From Dromiciops gliroides (taxonomy: Eukaryota > Chordata > Mammalia > Microbiotheria > Microbiotheriidae), in contig NC_057864.1 of assembly GCF_019393635.1 (NCBI RefSeq), positions 477,666,617 to 477,730,616 on the forward strand: 64,000 nt of DNA. The letters are read 5' to 3'. Each line of letters opens with the position of its first letter. Position 1 is the first letter of the stretch. The notes beneath the pieces were generated by a model, which worked only from the letters and a program-made list of their open reading frames with translations, searched no databases and was not told where the DNA came from. The position numbers and the translations under genes are program-made. Positions 45,969 to 58,403 of the stretch are shown here, piece after piece.

Positions 45969-46139
45969 AAAGTTTGCAGACCCCCTGAAATCTATCCATG
46001 CATCCCCTAAAGGGATTCATGGGCCCCAGATTAAGCACCTCAGGTCTACATGAAGCCTTTTCTGATTCTCCCAGATATTAGAATTCTCTACATTTTGAAA
46101 TTAGATTGTATTGCTTTGTATATATTTGGTATTTACCTG

Positions 46140-47400
46140 TTGATGTATGCCCTCATCAGCTCCCACAGATTCATTGATCATCTCTATGCTTAGGATTCTC
46201 AGATGTACTTATTCAGCTCTAACTTCTGTCCTGACCTTTAGCCTCACATCTCCAATTATCTATTGGATGGCTTGAAGCAGATGGGCTGCAAACGACCTCT
46301 TAAAAATTCAACATGTGCAGAGCTGAACTCATCCTCTTCCCGGCCAAGCCCTTCCCTCTTCCAAACTTTCCTATTACTTGTGAAGGGCACCATCGTCCTT
46401 CCAGTCACTAGGCTCACAACCTAGGTATCATCCTCAGTTTCTCCATCTCTCTCACCCCCATGTCTAATCTGCTGCCAAGTCCCACTGATTCTCTCTTCAA
46501 TCGTCTCTCTCATACACCCCCTTCTCTCCTCCAAGAATACCACCACTCCAGCATGGGACACTTTGTACCTGGACTATTGCAGTAGCTGCTGCCTGATCTC
46601 CCTGCCTCAAGTCTCTCCTCACTCCACTCCATCCTCCACTCAGATGTCAAAGCCATCTTCGTAAAGCACAGGTCACAACCACATCACCACCCCTCCATAG
46701 AGACCCCAGTGGCTCCTTATTGCCTCTAGGAGCAAGTATAAAATCTTCTGTTTGACATTTTTCTTTGCAGGGTAATGAGGGTTAAGTGACTTGCCCAGGG
46801 TCACACAACTAGTAAATGTCAAGTGTCTGAGGCCGGATTTGAACTCAGGTCCTCCTGAATCCAGGGTTGGTTCTTTATCCACTGCACCACCTAGCTGCCC
46901 CTCTGTTTGACTTTTAAAGCCTCTACCCTTAATAACCTGGACCCTTCCCAGCTCTCTAGTCTTCTGATACCTTACTCCTGCCACCCAAGTACTCTGTGAT
47001 GCAGTGACATCCATCTCTTAGCTGTTCCTCACAGAAGATGCTCCATCTCTCGGTTCTAGGCATTTTCATTGGCTGCCCCCATTTCTGGAATTCTGCCCCT
47101 CCTCCTCTCCACCTCCTGGCCTCCCTGGCCTCCCTGGCTTCCTTCTAGTCTCAGCTAAAATTCTACTTTCTATAGGAAGTCTCCTCCAGTCCCTTTTATT
47201 AGTAGTTCCTTCCCACAATTGGTTATCCCCAACTTATCATGTATCCATCTTGTTAATAGTTTGCCTGTTGTCTTCCCCATTTGACTATAAGCTCCTTGAG
47301 GGCAGGCACGGTTTTTTGCTTTTCTTTGTGTTCCAATATGTAATACAATGTCCTGAACATAGTGGTCACTTAATAAATGTTGGTTGAATTTGAATGAATA
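46140..47400 (+). mobile_element. L2 copy: ORF2 end plus 3' UTR
   Basis: Runs from a degraded reverse-transcriptase C-terminal region through GGACTATTGCAGTAGCTG to the tail AAGCTCCTTGAGGGCAGG and TTAATAAATGTTGG at about 47385. A SINE at 46757-46911 with a 10-bp target duplication interrupts it. Confidence 0.75.
46757..46911 (-). mobile_element. Marsupial SINE inserted in L2
   Basis: Target duplication TCTGTTTGAC on each side (46747-46756, 46912-46921). Confidence 0.92.
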
Positions 47401-50400
47401 CCTTGTGACCTTGTTCCAGTCCCTTCCTTTCCCTGAGCCTTAATATACTCCTTTGTAAAAGGGGAAGAAAAAGACACACCTCCTAGGGTTGTAGAGAATG
47501 TTTAGAAGCAGCACTTGGATGGTTTTGAGGATGGTGAAATGTATAATAAAGGAGAGAATTTGTCTCCTGGCTTTCTTGTTCTGGACTTAAATCTACATGC
47601 CAATCAAAGAGGATCTTGGGAGAGAGGTGGGCTTCCTCACTCTAGCCTCTACTCAGGTCAGCTGATAGCCAGCTTTGTCCTGAGACAGAGTGGATGGTTG
47701 GCTACTAGGTAGTATTTCAGGGGCCCTGGGAAGGCACTACCTACTCTCTAAATCCCTCCCTCCCTTCCTCCCTCCCTCTTGCACCCCAAAGCAAGGTAGA
47801 GGAAGAAGTGCAACTAAACACTCTAGGCTGGCTCTGCCTAGTTGGGAAGTTACCTCTCCCAGGTATTTTGGTGGGAGGACAAGGGTTTCTAAGGCCAAGG
47901 CTGGGCAGGATCCCACCAGGGCATTATCAACCCCCCATACCACACAGGGTTGGGTTACAGGGGAGCCCGAAAGCTGGATCCCAGCCACAGTCCTGGTTTC
48001 TCAATACTCCATTCATCTGGCCTAGGGAAAGGCCCACCCACTGGAATAATTGCCTTTTGTCCTCTGGGGTTAGCCCTCCCTTCTTTTCTGAGGAGCTGAG
48101 GATAGCTGAAAGATGGGAGCTGAGATCCGGAGGAGGGGGTGGGGACCACTCATTCTCTTCCTGCCTGAACCTAGCCTCTCCAGCACACAGCTCCAGCAGT
48201 GGAGCAGGAATCCTCCAGCCCCCATTTCCACATGGCATCCCCATCTCTGTGAGCCTGCCCCTCTGCCCCTCTGTCTGCCTGTCTGTCTGTCTGTGTCTGT
48301 CTGTCTCTATCTCTGTCTCTGTCTGTCTCTGTCTCTCTGTCTCTCTCCCTGCCCTTCCCCCTCCCCATCCCTCCTCTGGTTGTCTGGGCCCTGCTGGGAA
48401 TTAGGATAGGAATAGAAGCCACTGGGGAAAAGATAATCTTTGGACTGGCCCAGGTCTTCTCCGCTTCCCCCTGTACATTTGGAGGAGGAGAGACTGTCAG
48501 AGAGCCTTGTAGGGGTTTCACTCCTGCCCCCTTCCCCACCGCTTTATGTGTGTGTCTGTGTGTGTGTAGTTGGTTGGAGATAGTCTAGCCCTGTTCTCCC
48601 TTATACCGTCCCAACTCCCTTCTCTAAAAGCTCATAGCGCCTGCTTTTAACCTCAGCGATGTAGACAATTACTGGCTTGAGAAGGAAGGACTGGGAGGCC
48701 CCTTGTAAAAGTCTGTCAGTAACTTCTCCTTGTCCTTGTCTATTTACTGTGGATGCTAAGTTGGTTCATCCTCCCCTCCCCCTCTCCCTTTATCATTTTA
48801 GATGTAGAACTAGAAGGGATTTGAAGCCATTTAGTCCAACCCTCTCACTTTACAGATGAGAAAACTGAGGCCCAGAGAGGGATGAAGTGACTTGCCTAAG
48901 GTGACGCGGAAAGTAAGCAGAAGAGCTGAGATTCAAACCCAGACCTTGGAATTCTGAATTCAGCACCACATTACCTCCTCCTTCCCACCATTTTCATCCA
49001 AGAGCAGCCTCAGTTTCCAGATCTAACAGGCCCAGCTTCCTGAAGATAACAAAGCAGGCACACTCCAACCCCATTTTATTAAATGGCTCTGGCAGAAACC
49101 ACAGCCCTAGGCATAACAAGATCACAAGGGGAGGACAGTTCTATAGGAATGCCCTGGGCAGCCAGCCCAATGGTGCCACAGTGGGACTTCGGAACATCAT
49201 GGTCATATTGGGCAATAATGTGCCCATGACATTATTGAGAAACAACTTGATCTAGGACAAAGTTAGGCAGGGAGGACCTTGAGGCAGTGTCTAAAATAAT
49301 CACTTTGGTGGAAGCCTTCTAGACCAGCTCTGAATGACACCTGAGCACCCAAACTCTGGGGAGAGACCTTTAAACTTGTTGGGTTTTTTTTCCCTGTTCC
49401 CTCAAGAGTTCAATCAAATCTAGCTCTTTGTAAGTGCCCTTCCACCTTCCCGCTTCCCACTTCCCCCTGGCCAAAAGAGAGTAAGAGTGTACATACCTGG
49501 CTGGGATTTCTTCAGTTATATTTGTCTTCTGCCTTCTTCTTCTTCCCCTCTTCCCTCCTCCTCCTCCTCCTCCTCTTCCTCCCCCTTAGAAACAGCTGGT
49601 GATTTAAAAAATCAATCAATACAAGACCGGAGTCATTGCTTCCTCTTTGCCGAGGGGCCAGACTGGGGGTGGGGGGCGTGGGGGGGAGGGATACAGAAAG
49701 TTTTTTTTTCCCAAAAAATAAATGGAAGGAAAAAAACAAAAAGAGGAAGGGAGGAGAAGAAGGAAATCACTCATCTGGCCCCTGCCCAGTGGTCACCTCT
49801 CCAGATGGGGGAAGCAGGGTTTGGGGGGTTGGAACAACTGGAAATCCCCACTCACTTCCAGGATGACACCCTGGACCCCACACGGAAGGGGAAGGAGGAG
49901 AGGGAGATAACAAAAGGCAGGAGCACATCTCAAACAGATCGGGAGGGCTGAGGTCGGGAGGCAGCTCAGGTTTCAGGGAGGCAGACCTGCCCTGGCTCTG
50001 GCCCCTGCAGCGTAGTGAAAGGAAGGAAGGATGGGGCTCATCACATCAGCCCCAAACTTCGCTCTGGCATGCAAGGCCCTCAAGTCCACTTTTGTTTACC
50101 TTTCTAGCCTCCTCTCACACTTCTCCTCTAAAACAGACCTTTGGCTGCAGTTGGGTCAGGCTCCCCACTGCCCCCAATCACATCGTGCTTATTTCTGATT
50201 CCACTTCTTCTCCCTCCTCCTCTGTCCAAGTTCAAACCTCCCTTCAAGGTCCAGCTCAAGTCTCATCTCCTCCAGAAAGTCATTTCCTCCTTGTGTGACC
50301 CAAGGCAAATGCCTCCCCTCCCTTTCCGGGTTTCAATAAAGGAAGGAGACAGAAAGAGATGATGCCTAAGCTCTCTTTCACCTTGAAATCCTCTTATCTT

Positions 50401-50630
50401 TCCCAGGTCATTCCAGCCCCCAATGATCTTTCTTCCCTCTGACCTCATGGCCCTCATCATGCCCAATGTAACAGGGGCAAGCCCATGGAACTTGCTCTCA
50501 TACTTCATGGGACTGACACACGCTTGAGTCTCTTGCTAAAGGGACCAGAGGCTCCTGGGTAATCCCTTGGTCCCCATGATGGAGACTGAGCATGTGCTTG
50601 GGTTGCTTCTGGTAAGACACATTTGGGCCA
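47400..50630. other. Upstream intergenic or 5' region of SSC4D
   Basis: Mostly unique, with (TCTG)n at 48255-48352, an antisense MIR-like piece at about 48810-48980 and a (TCC)n/GC-rich section near 49540-49990. CCAG|GTATGTAC on the minus strand at about 49497 is a donor-like site. No coding exon recognised. Confidence 0.4.
48255..48352. repeat. (TCTG)n / (TCTC)n repeat
   Basis: Mixed TCTG, TGTC and TCTC units. Confidence 0.92.
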
Positions 50631-50632
50631 AA

Positions 50633-50818
50633 GGGGGCAGTTAGGTGGCACAGTGGATAAAGCACTGACCCTGGATTCAGGAGGACCTGAGTTCAAATCT
50701 GGCCTCAGACACTTGACACTTACTAGCTGTGTGACCCCGGGCAAGTCACTTAACCCTCATTGTCCCACACACAAAAAAAGAGGCAATGGCCAATAAACAT
50801 TAAAAAAAGAAAGAAAAA
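50633..50818 (+). mobile_element. Marsupial SINE
   Basis: Head GGGGGCAGTTAGGTGGCACA; body to about 50768, then an irregular A-rich tail region. Confidence 0.88.
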
Positions 50819-50847
50819 AGATTCACTTGGGCCTCTTGCCTTTTTTC

Positions 50848-50998
50848 TTTTCTTTTCTTTTCGTTTGCAGGGCCATGAGGGCTAAGTAACTTGCCCAGTG
50901 TCACACAGTTGGTGTCAAATGTCTGAGGCTGGATTTGAACTCAGTTCCTCCTGAATCCAGGGCCAGTGCTTTATCCACTGCACCACCTAGCTGCCCCC
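50848..50998 (-). mobile_element. Marsupial SINE, antisense
   Basis: Duplicated target CTCTTGCCTTTTTTC flanks it (50833-50847 and about 50999-51015). Confidence 0.9.
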
Positions 50999-51511
50999 TC
51001 TCTTGCCTTTTTTCAAAAGTGTAATTCTGATCTTAAACATCAAGCAAGAAAGAGACAGAGAGAGAAAAAGAGACAGAGCACATATTTCCATACAGCAAAA
51101 CACCAAAAAAGCATTCTATATTTTTATATAAATGGTGAATATTTATTTCATACTACTTGCTTTCAAAATAAATATAAGAAAATCTACAAATTTACTTTCA
51201 AAGCTGTCCTCTTTGTGTCCACTTCTTTCTGAAAATCTTTCTTTTGTGCACTCAAAGAAACATTACAATGACCTTTTTAAAAAAAAAAACCATCCTTATT
51301 GGTAGCTCCATCCATCAGGAGAATGTGGGCTCCTTGAGGATAGGGGTTGTTTTGTTCTGGTCTTTGTATATCCAGAATCTAGCATAATGTGTTACCCTTA
51401 GTAGGAATTAAATAAATATTTGTCGATTTAAATTGAGCAATCTCCTCTTTTGTTTGTTTTGTTTTCATTTATTTATTTATTTACTTTTATTTTTCTCAAT
51501 TACATGTAAAG

Positions 51512-51666
51512 TGCTTAGTTATTTTTGTTTTGCAGGGCAATGAAGGTTAAGTGACTTGCCCAAGGTCACACAGCTAGTAAGTGTCAATTGTCGGAGGCTG
51601 GATTTGAACTCAGGTCCTCCTGAATCCAGGGCTGGTGCTTTATCTACTGTGCCACCTAACTGGCCC
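51512..51666 (-). mobile_element. Marsupial SINE in L1, first
   Basis: A perfect 20-bp target duplication TTTCTCAATTACATGTAAAG at 51492-51511 and 51667-51686. Confidence 0.95.
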
Positions 51667-52124
51667 TTTCTCAATTACATGTAAAGATATTTTTTGAGTT
51701 CCAAATTCCACCCCCTCCCTTCCCTCCCTGCTCCCAAAGCTAGTAAACAATTTTATATCAGTTATACATTACAGTCATGTTAAACATATTTCCTCATTAG
51801 TCAGAAAAAAAGGAAAGAAAAAACACAAGAAAAAATAAACAAGAACAATAACAAAAAAAGCAATAAAAGTAGAAATAGTATGCTTTCATCTGCAATCAGA
51901 CTCCATAATTCTTTTTGTGAACATGGAGAGCATTTTCCACCATGTCTTTTGGCATTGTCTTGGATCATTGCATTGCTAGGAATAGCCAAGTCCATCTCAG
52001 TTGATCATCACAAAATGTTGTTGATACTGTGTACAATATTCTCTTGGTTCTGCTCATTTCACTCAGCATTGATTCATGTAAGTCTTTCCAGGTTTTTCTG
52101 AAATCCATCTGCTTATCATTTCTT

Positions 52125-52275
52125 TCTTTTTTTTATTTTTCATTTTTGGTGAGGCAATTGGGGTTAAGTGCCTTGCCCAGGGTCACACAGCTAGTAAGTG
52201 TCAAGTGTCTGAGGTCAAATTTGAACTCAGGTCCTCCTGAATCCAGGGTCGGTGCTCTATCCACTGCACCACCTA
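52125..52275 (-). mobile_element. Marsupial SINE in L1, second
   Basis: A 14-bp target duplication GCTTATCATTTCTT at 52111-52124 and 52276-52289. Confidence 0.94.
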
Positions 52276-52499
52276 GCTTATCATTTCTTATAGCACAATA
52301 GTATTCCATTACATTCATATACCACAACTTGTTCAGCTATTCCCCGATTGATGGGCAACCCCTCAATTTTCAATTCTTTGCTACCACAGAAAGAGCAGCT
52401 ATAAATATTTTTGTACATGTGGGTCCTTTTCCCTTTTCCATGATCTTTTTGGGGTACAGACCTAGTAGTGGTATTGCTGGGTCAAAGGGCATGCACAGT

Positions 52500-52656
52500 G
52501 GTTTTTTGTTTGTTTGTTTTTTGTTTTGTTTTGTTTTTGCAGGACAATGAGGGGTTAAGTGACTTGCCCAGGGTCACACAGCTAGTGTCAAGTGTCAACT
52601 TAGGTACTCCTGAATTTGGGGCTGGTGCTTTATCCACTGCACCACCTAACTACCTC
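52500..52656 (-). mobile_element. Marsupial SINE in L1, third
   Basis: A 14-bp target duplication AGGGCATGCACAGT at 52486-52499 and 52657-52670. The body has a small internal deletion. Confidence 0.93.
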
Positions 52657-53108
52657 AGGGCATGCACAGTTTTAAAGCCTTTGGGTCATGGTTCCAAATT
52701 GCTCTCCAGAGTGGTTGGATCAGTTCACAGCTCCACCAACGGTGCATTGATATTCCAGTTTTCCCACATCTTCTCCAACATTTGTCATTCTCCTTTTTTG
52801 TCATATTAGCCAATTGGATAGGTGTGAGGTAGTACCTCAGAGTAGTTTTAATTTACATTTCTCTAATCAGTAGTGATTGAGAACATTTTTTCATATGGTT
52901 GTAGATAACTTTAATTTCATCGTCTGAAAACTGCCTGGTCATATCCTTTGACCATTTCTCATAAATTGAACAATCTCATTGGATCCTCACCCCAACTTCA
53001 TGAGGAGAGTACTCTAAGTTTTACTGTTCCCATTTTACATATGCAGAAACTGGCCTAGAGGTAAAAATGCCTTGACCAATGTCATGTGGCTTGTAAGAAG
53101 CAGAGAGG

Positions 53109-53263
53109 CCGGGCAGCTAGGTGGTGCAGTGGATAGAGCACCACCGGCCCTGGAGTCAGGAGAACCTGAGGTCAAATCCAGCCTCAGGGACTTAACACTT
53201 ACGAGCTGTGTGACCCTGGGCAAGTCACTTAACCCCAATTGCCTCACTAAAAAAAAAAAAAAG
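53109..53263 (+). mobile_element. Marsupial SINE
   Basis: Target duplication AAGAAGCAGAGAGG at 53095-53108 and 53264-53277. Confidence 0.93.
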
Positions 53264-53277
53264 AAGAAGCAGAGAGG

Positions 53278-54629
53278 TGCAATATCTTGCTCAGGTCTCC
53301 TGATTTCAAGCCAAGTAGTTGCTTAAGAAAATATACAAACATAAAACATTAATCTGAATTCAGTAACATTTTAGAACTTATATTTTATTAATATGTATAT
53401 AAATATGCAGTGTTTACATATATTCCAAAATTTTAAAACATACACTTATGAGATATTATAGCCTAAGCCTCTTCACTTGTGGGGTCCCTTACTCTGGTTC
53501 AAGATATGTGTTGGGTCAGCAGCCACTAAAAAAAAAAAGCCCCCACTGATATTCCTTTTACCAGACCAATCAAAAGGGATATTAGATCAAGGCAAAAGAC
53601 ATTTGATTAAGAGGAAGAGCAAAATAAATGATAAAGGGAGATGCTCTCTTACACACACAGTTATATTTTTCTACCAGTTAACTTATATAATGAAACATAC
53701 CTGACTAAAGATCCTTTATAGGAGCAGGTAGCCCTAAGAGGAATGCATATAGACAGGAAATATGAATTCCTAAGGAAGTCCTATGGAGAGAACACATATA
53801 CCTGAAACACATTTGACCAAGTTGCCATGTGTGGAAGAGGATGCACATTGAGGGAACACAATGGCAGGGAATGAACCTATGGAGCCGAGCAGTTCATGCT
53901 CTTGGGAAAGCATTCCTACTGGGATACCCCTTCTGCATTCTCTGCTTCTGTTAAATTTTCTGCAAACCCACTGCCCTATTAGTGCTATGATCAAGTTGAA
54001 AGCTTTAACATTCACTGCTGGTCTAGTTTCTTGGATACTTCTACCCTCCAGGACTCCTTCGAAAACATTAACTTCCTAGTTTCTCCATTTCCTCATTTCA
54101 CATGACCTTCTCCTCCACCCCACCTCAGTTACCCACAGAAATGGGCCCTTGATCTTGCCATCACTCATAAGTGTTTCACTTTCATGTTCATGAATTTAGA
54201 AATTCCTCTATCTGATCATAATCTTTTCTCATTCTACCGTTCCTTTTGCTTTATACAACCTAATTCTGTTCTTCATCCTCACCCTTCACCCCTCGGTTCT
54301 TTTCCATATCTGGGCTTCTCTCCCTCCTCATTTGCTCCTCCTCCCTGACTTCCTTCAATTCTAAGCTAAAAATCTCACTTTCTATAAGGAGCCTTTCCCA
54401 ACTTCCCTATTGAGTATCTCCAATCTATAGCTTATTTGTATATGGTTGTTTCCACGTTGTCTCCATTAGGCTATGAGCTCCTTGAGAGAAGGAACTGGAT
54501 TTTTTATTTTTCTTTTCATTCTTTTGCCTTTCTTCATATCTCCAGCACTTAACATAGTACCAAGCTCATATTAAAGACTTAGAAAATGTTTGTTGACCAA
54601 CTGAGTCTGTGGAGTCTGGCTTCTTCTTC
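53278..54629. other. Intergenic, AT-rich, no gene recognised
   Basis: Unique AT-rich DNA to about 54000, then L2-like sequence (about 54300-54600) with an AGCTCCTTGAGAGAAGG tail. Confidence 0.45.
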
Positions 54630-54779
54630 TTTTTTTTTTTTTTGGTGGGACAATGAGGGTTAAGTGACTTGCCCAGGGTCACACAGCTAGTCAATGTCAA
54701 GTGCCTACGGTCACATTTGAACTCAGGTCCTCCTGAATCCAGGGCCGGTGCTTTATCCACTGTGCCACCTAGCTGCTCC
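54630..54779 (-). mobile_element. Marsupial SINE, antisense
   Basis: T-run then GGGACAATGAGGGTTAAGTG through GCCACCTAGCTGCTCC. Confidence 0.88.
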
Positions 54780-54799
54780 TAGGCTTCTCATCATTTGAC

Positions 54800-56300
54800 T
54801 TAAACTGCTCTCTCCAAAATTACCAACGATCACTTAATGGCCCAATCTGATGACCATTTTCTCATCTTCATCCATTTTGAGCTCTCTGTAGCCTTTCACT
54901 CTGTTGAGATTCTCCTCTTCTCCTTGATATTCTCTTTTCTCTAGGTTTTCATGACATGTCCTTGCCTGATTCTCCTCTGACTTCTCCTCTCTCTTTTGCC
55001 ATCCAGGAAGCACCTGCTAACTTTGTGTGTCCTTCAAGTCTCCATCCTCAATCCTCTTCTCTCTTCCTTCTTTTCACTTGGTGATCTCATCAGCTCCCAT
55101 GAATTCAATGATCACTTCTATGCAGACAAATCTCATATCTATTCATCTAGTCCTAACTTCTTCCCTGACCTCAAGTTTCACATCTCCAACTGCTTTTTGC
55201 ATATCTTGAACTCTATGTCATGTAGAGGACATCTTAAACTCAATATATCTAAATCTTAATTCATTATCTTTCCCCTCAACCCCTCCCCCTTTCTGAATTC
55301 CCTGTTACTATTAAGGGTACTACCATTCTCTCATTCACGGAGTTTATAATCTGGGTATCATATTCCATGCCTCCCTCCCTTTCTTTCTCACCCCCTTATC
55401 TAATCTGTTGCCAAGACCTGTCAATATTAACTCTGTAACATCTCTAGTACACACACCCTTCTCTCCTATGATGCTGCTACCACCCTAGTGGCATATCATC
55501 TCACGATTGTACTTTTGCAATAGTCTACTGGTGGGTCTCCCGGGCCATAAGTTCCTCCCACCCCCCAAGGCCATCCTCTGCTCAGCTGTCAAGTGATTCA
55601 TGGGTCATTAGTGAGTAATATCATTATCCACTCCTACTATATATGCTTCAGCGGCTCCCCACCTCTGGAATCAAATGAAAAATCCTTTGTTTGGCATTCA
55701 AAACCCTTCATATGCTGCCCTCCCCCATCTCTTCAGTCTCCTTATACCTTAGATCCAACCATGTACTCACTGATCCAGTGACATTGGTCCCTTGCTGTTC
55801 CTCACCCTCTATCTCCTGACCCCAACCATTTTCTTTTTCTGCTTTTTGTTTTTTGGCAGGGCAATGAGGGTTAAGTGACTTGCCCAGGGTCACACAGCTA
55901 GTAAGTGTCTGAGGTTGGATTTGAACTCAGGTCCTCCCGATTCCAGGGCTGGTACTTTATCCACTGTGCCACCTAGCTGCACCCCCCCCAACCATTTTCA
56001 CTGGCTGTCTCCCATGCCTGGAAAGCTTCCCCTCATCTCTGCCTCTGGGCTTCCTTCAAATCCCAGATAAAACCCTACTTTATACAAGAAGCCTTTCTTT
56101 ATTCCCCTTAATTATGGTGCCTACCCTTTGTTGATTATCTCCAATTGATCTTGTCTATATCTCGTTTGCGTGTTGTCTCCCCATTAGACTGGCATATCCT
56201 TGAAGGCAGGGACTCTTCTTGTCTGTCTTTATATACTCAATGTTTAGCACAGGGTCTGGCCTACAGTAGGCACTTAATATATGCGTATTGGCTTGAGGAC
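54800..56300 (+). mobile_element. L2 copy with recognisable reverse-transcriptase remnant
   Basis: Around 55110-55250 the plus strand reads FYADKSHIYSSSP and then HLKLNISKS. This matches the CR1/L2 reverse transcriptase around its YADD active site, here mutated to YADK. It continues through the ORF2 end to the L2 tail (CTTGAAGGCAGGGACTC, CAGTAGGCACTTAATATATG). A SINE sits inside at 55834-55985. Confidence 0.75.
55834..55985 (-). mobile_element. Marsupial SINE inserted in L2
   Basis: Target duplication CCCCAACCATTTTC at 55820-55833 and 55986-55999. Confidence 0.92.
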
Positions 56301-56719
56301 TCTATAGAATTGTTGATGCCGCCATTGAACTAGATTTTGCAAGTCCTCTGCTGCCACCTGCTGGTCTTCAAAATTATAACTGCTATGCACCTTCTCTATT
56401 GAGTAGGGAGGTATCTCTTTAACTCTTTCAGGCAGCCTCAGGAAATGTCAAATCAACCAGACACCAGCAGTTGTTGGGCAGGGTGGGAAGGTTTGGGGGT
56501 GGGGGTGGGATAGATAAGAAAAAGTCGGATTCGAGGTGAAACTTGAAGGAAGCCAGAGAAGCGGGAAGGCAGAGACCAGGAGGAGCATTCTAAGCATGGC
56601 AGACAGCTCCAAGAAAAGGCAGAGCTGGAAGATGTGATGCAGCCATTGGATGTATATGAAAGGGAGTAAAGTCAAATAAGAATGGAAAGGCAGAAAAAGG
56701 CCAGCCAGTGAGGTGATTT

Positions 56720-56862
56720 TTTTTGTGTGAGGTAATTGGGGTTAAGTGACTTGCCCAGGGTCACACAGCTAGTAAGTGTTAAGCTTCTGAGGTTGGATTT
56801 GAACTCAGGCCTTCCTGACTCCAGAGTTCGTACTCTATCTACTGCGCCACCTCACTGCCCCT
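56720..56862 (-). mobile_element. Marsupial SINE, antisense
   Basis: Target duplication AGTGAGGTGATTT at 56707-56719 and 56863-56875. Confidence 0.93.
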
Positions 56863-57293
56863 AGTGAGGTGATTTAAAAGCCAAACAGGGTTTTATACTT
56901 GATCCTAGAGGTAATAGAGAGCCACCAGAGTTTATTGAGTAAAGGAAATAACATGGTCAGACCTGGGCTTTGCCAAAAGCTCACTTTGGCAGCCATATGG
57001 AAAGAGATCAAAGAAACAGAGAACATCTAGAAGACAGTAGCAATAGTCCAGGTGAGAGGGTCCAAAGAAAGAACTGGCGGTTGAGAGAGGCTGGCACAGT
57101 TAACAAATGTCTGATTAGAACTGGAGAATCCCTGAATCCCAAGTCCAGGGCTCTATTTACTATGCCACTATGCCTAATCACCTTGGGAATTTCACTTAAC
57201 AAATAAATATATTTTAAAATATTGTCATGGGGAAATAGGTGGTGGTGGTGAGGCAGTCCTTAGGTATTTCTCTTTAAAGAATTACAACTTTCA

Positions 57294-57439
57294 GGGCAGC
57301 TAGGTGGTGCAGTAGATAGAGCACCAGTCCTGGATTCAGGAGGACCCACGTTCAAATCTGGCCTCAGACATGTGATATTTACTAGCTGTGTGACCTTGGG
57401 CAAGTCACTTAACCCTCATTGCCCTGCCAAAAAAAAAAA
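57294..57439 (+). mobile_element. Marsupial SINE
   Basis: An 18-bp target duplication AAAGAATTACAACWTTCA with one mismatch (57276-57293, 57440-57457). Confidence 0.93.
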
Positions 57440-57844
57440 AAAGAATTACAACATTCACACACAATCCAATTAGAATAAAGTGGTCTTTTATTTAGGCGCT
57501 GGCAAAAGTGACCAAGAAGCAAGTCAAAGACTTTGCCTCAAGAGGAGGAGATGGATTAGAGACATCTTTCTCCCAGACTGGAAGGGAGGCCAAAGCTTTT
57601 ATAGAGGATGGATGGGGTGACCACCTGACGATGGAAAGTTCCCTTTGGGAGTGGGGAAAGCTTCAATGAAGGGTAGGATGTTTCTTTTGGAATGATAGTC
57701 CTGACCCCTGGAGTTATCTGTCTCCTAGCTCTGGTCAGATAGTAGCCACACCCAACTGACTTCCCTGCTGTAGAATTCAATCTCCCCCTACTTCTTAGGT
57801 GTATCCGTCCTGATAGCTAGTTGGTCAGTTTAAACTTTAATAGT

Positions 57845-58006
57845 GCTAGGGCAGCTAGATGGCGCAGTGGATAGAGCACCGGCCCTGGAGTCAGGAAGAC
57901 CTGAGTTCAAATCCAGCCTCAGACATTTAACACTTACTGGCTGTGTGACCCTGGGTAAGTCACAACCCCAATTGCCTCACCAAAAAAACAAAACAAAACA
58001 CAAAAC
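57845..58006 (+). mobile_element. Marsupial SINE
   Basis: Target duplication AACTTTAATAGT at 57833-57844 and 58007-58018. Confidence 0.93.
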
Positions 58007-58231
58007 AACTTTAATAGTCCCTTATTTCTTCAATATGTCCCAACACCCATGTCAAATATCATCCTGCTAGTAATGAAGTCTCTGTTCTCTCTATTATTTG
58101 TTTGGCCTCCAGAACGCATATGGATTCACAGACCCTCTTTGCAATACATCCAAGGGCTATGGCCCTCAGCTTGGAACCCACTGACCCACATCATCCCTGA
58201 GGCCTTTTGGCTCTGGTGTTCCATAGGTCTT

Positions 58232-58391
58232 TTTTTTGTTTTTTTGGTTTTTTTTAGTGAGGCAATTGGGGTTAAGTGACTTGCCCAGGGTCACACAGCT
58301 AGTAAGTGTTAAGTGACTGAGGCCAGATTTGAACTCAGGTCCTCCTGACTCCAGGGCCGGTGCTCTATCCACTGCGCCACCTAGCTGCCCC
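58232..58391 (-). mobile_element. Marsupial SINE, antisense
   Basis: Target duplication TCCATAGGTCTT at 58220-58231 and 58392-58403. Confidence 0.93.
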
Positions 58392-58403
58392 TCCATAGGT
58401 CTT

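Larger units (their letters stand above)
51460..52975 (-). mobile_element. L1 ORF2 fragment split by three SINE insertions
   Basis: It is the same L1 region as 3620-4440, recognisable by MWYMNVMEYYCAIRND on the minus strand near 52280-52327 and by the antisense run down to 52970. SINEs at 51512-51666, 52125-52275 and 52500-52656 interrupt it. The L1 is dead. Confidence 0.82.

Noticed and set aside
48113..48409. Leu/Cys/Ser-rich frame resembling a membrane protein
   Set aside because: Composition comes from the (TCTG)n repeat.
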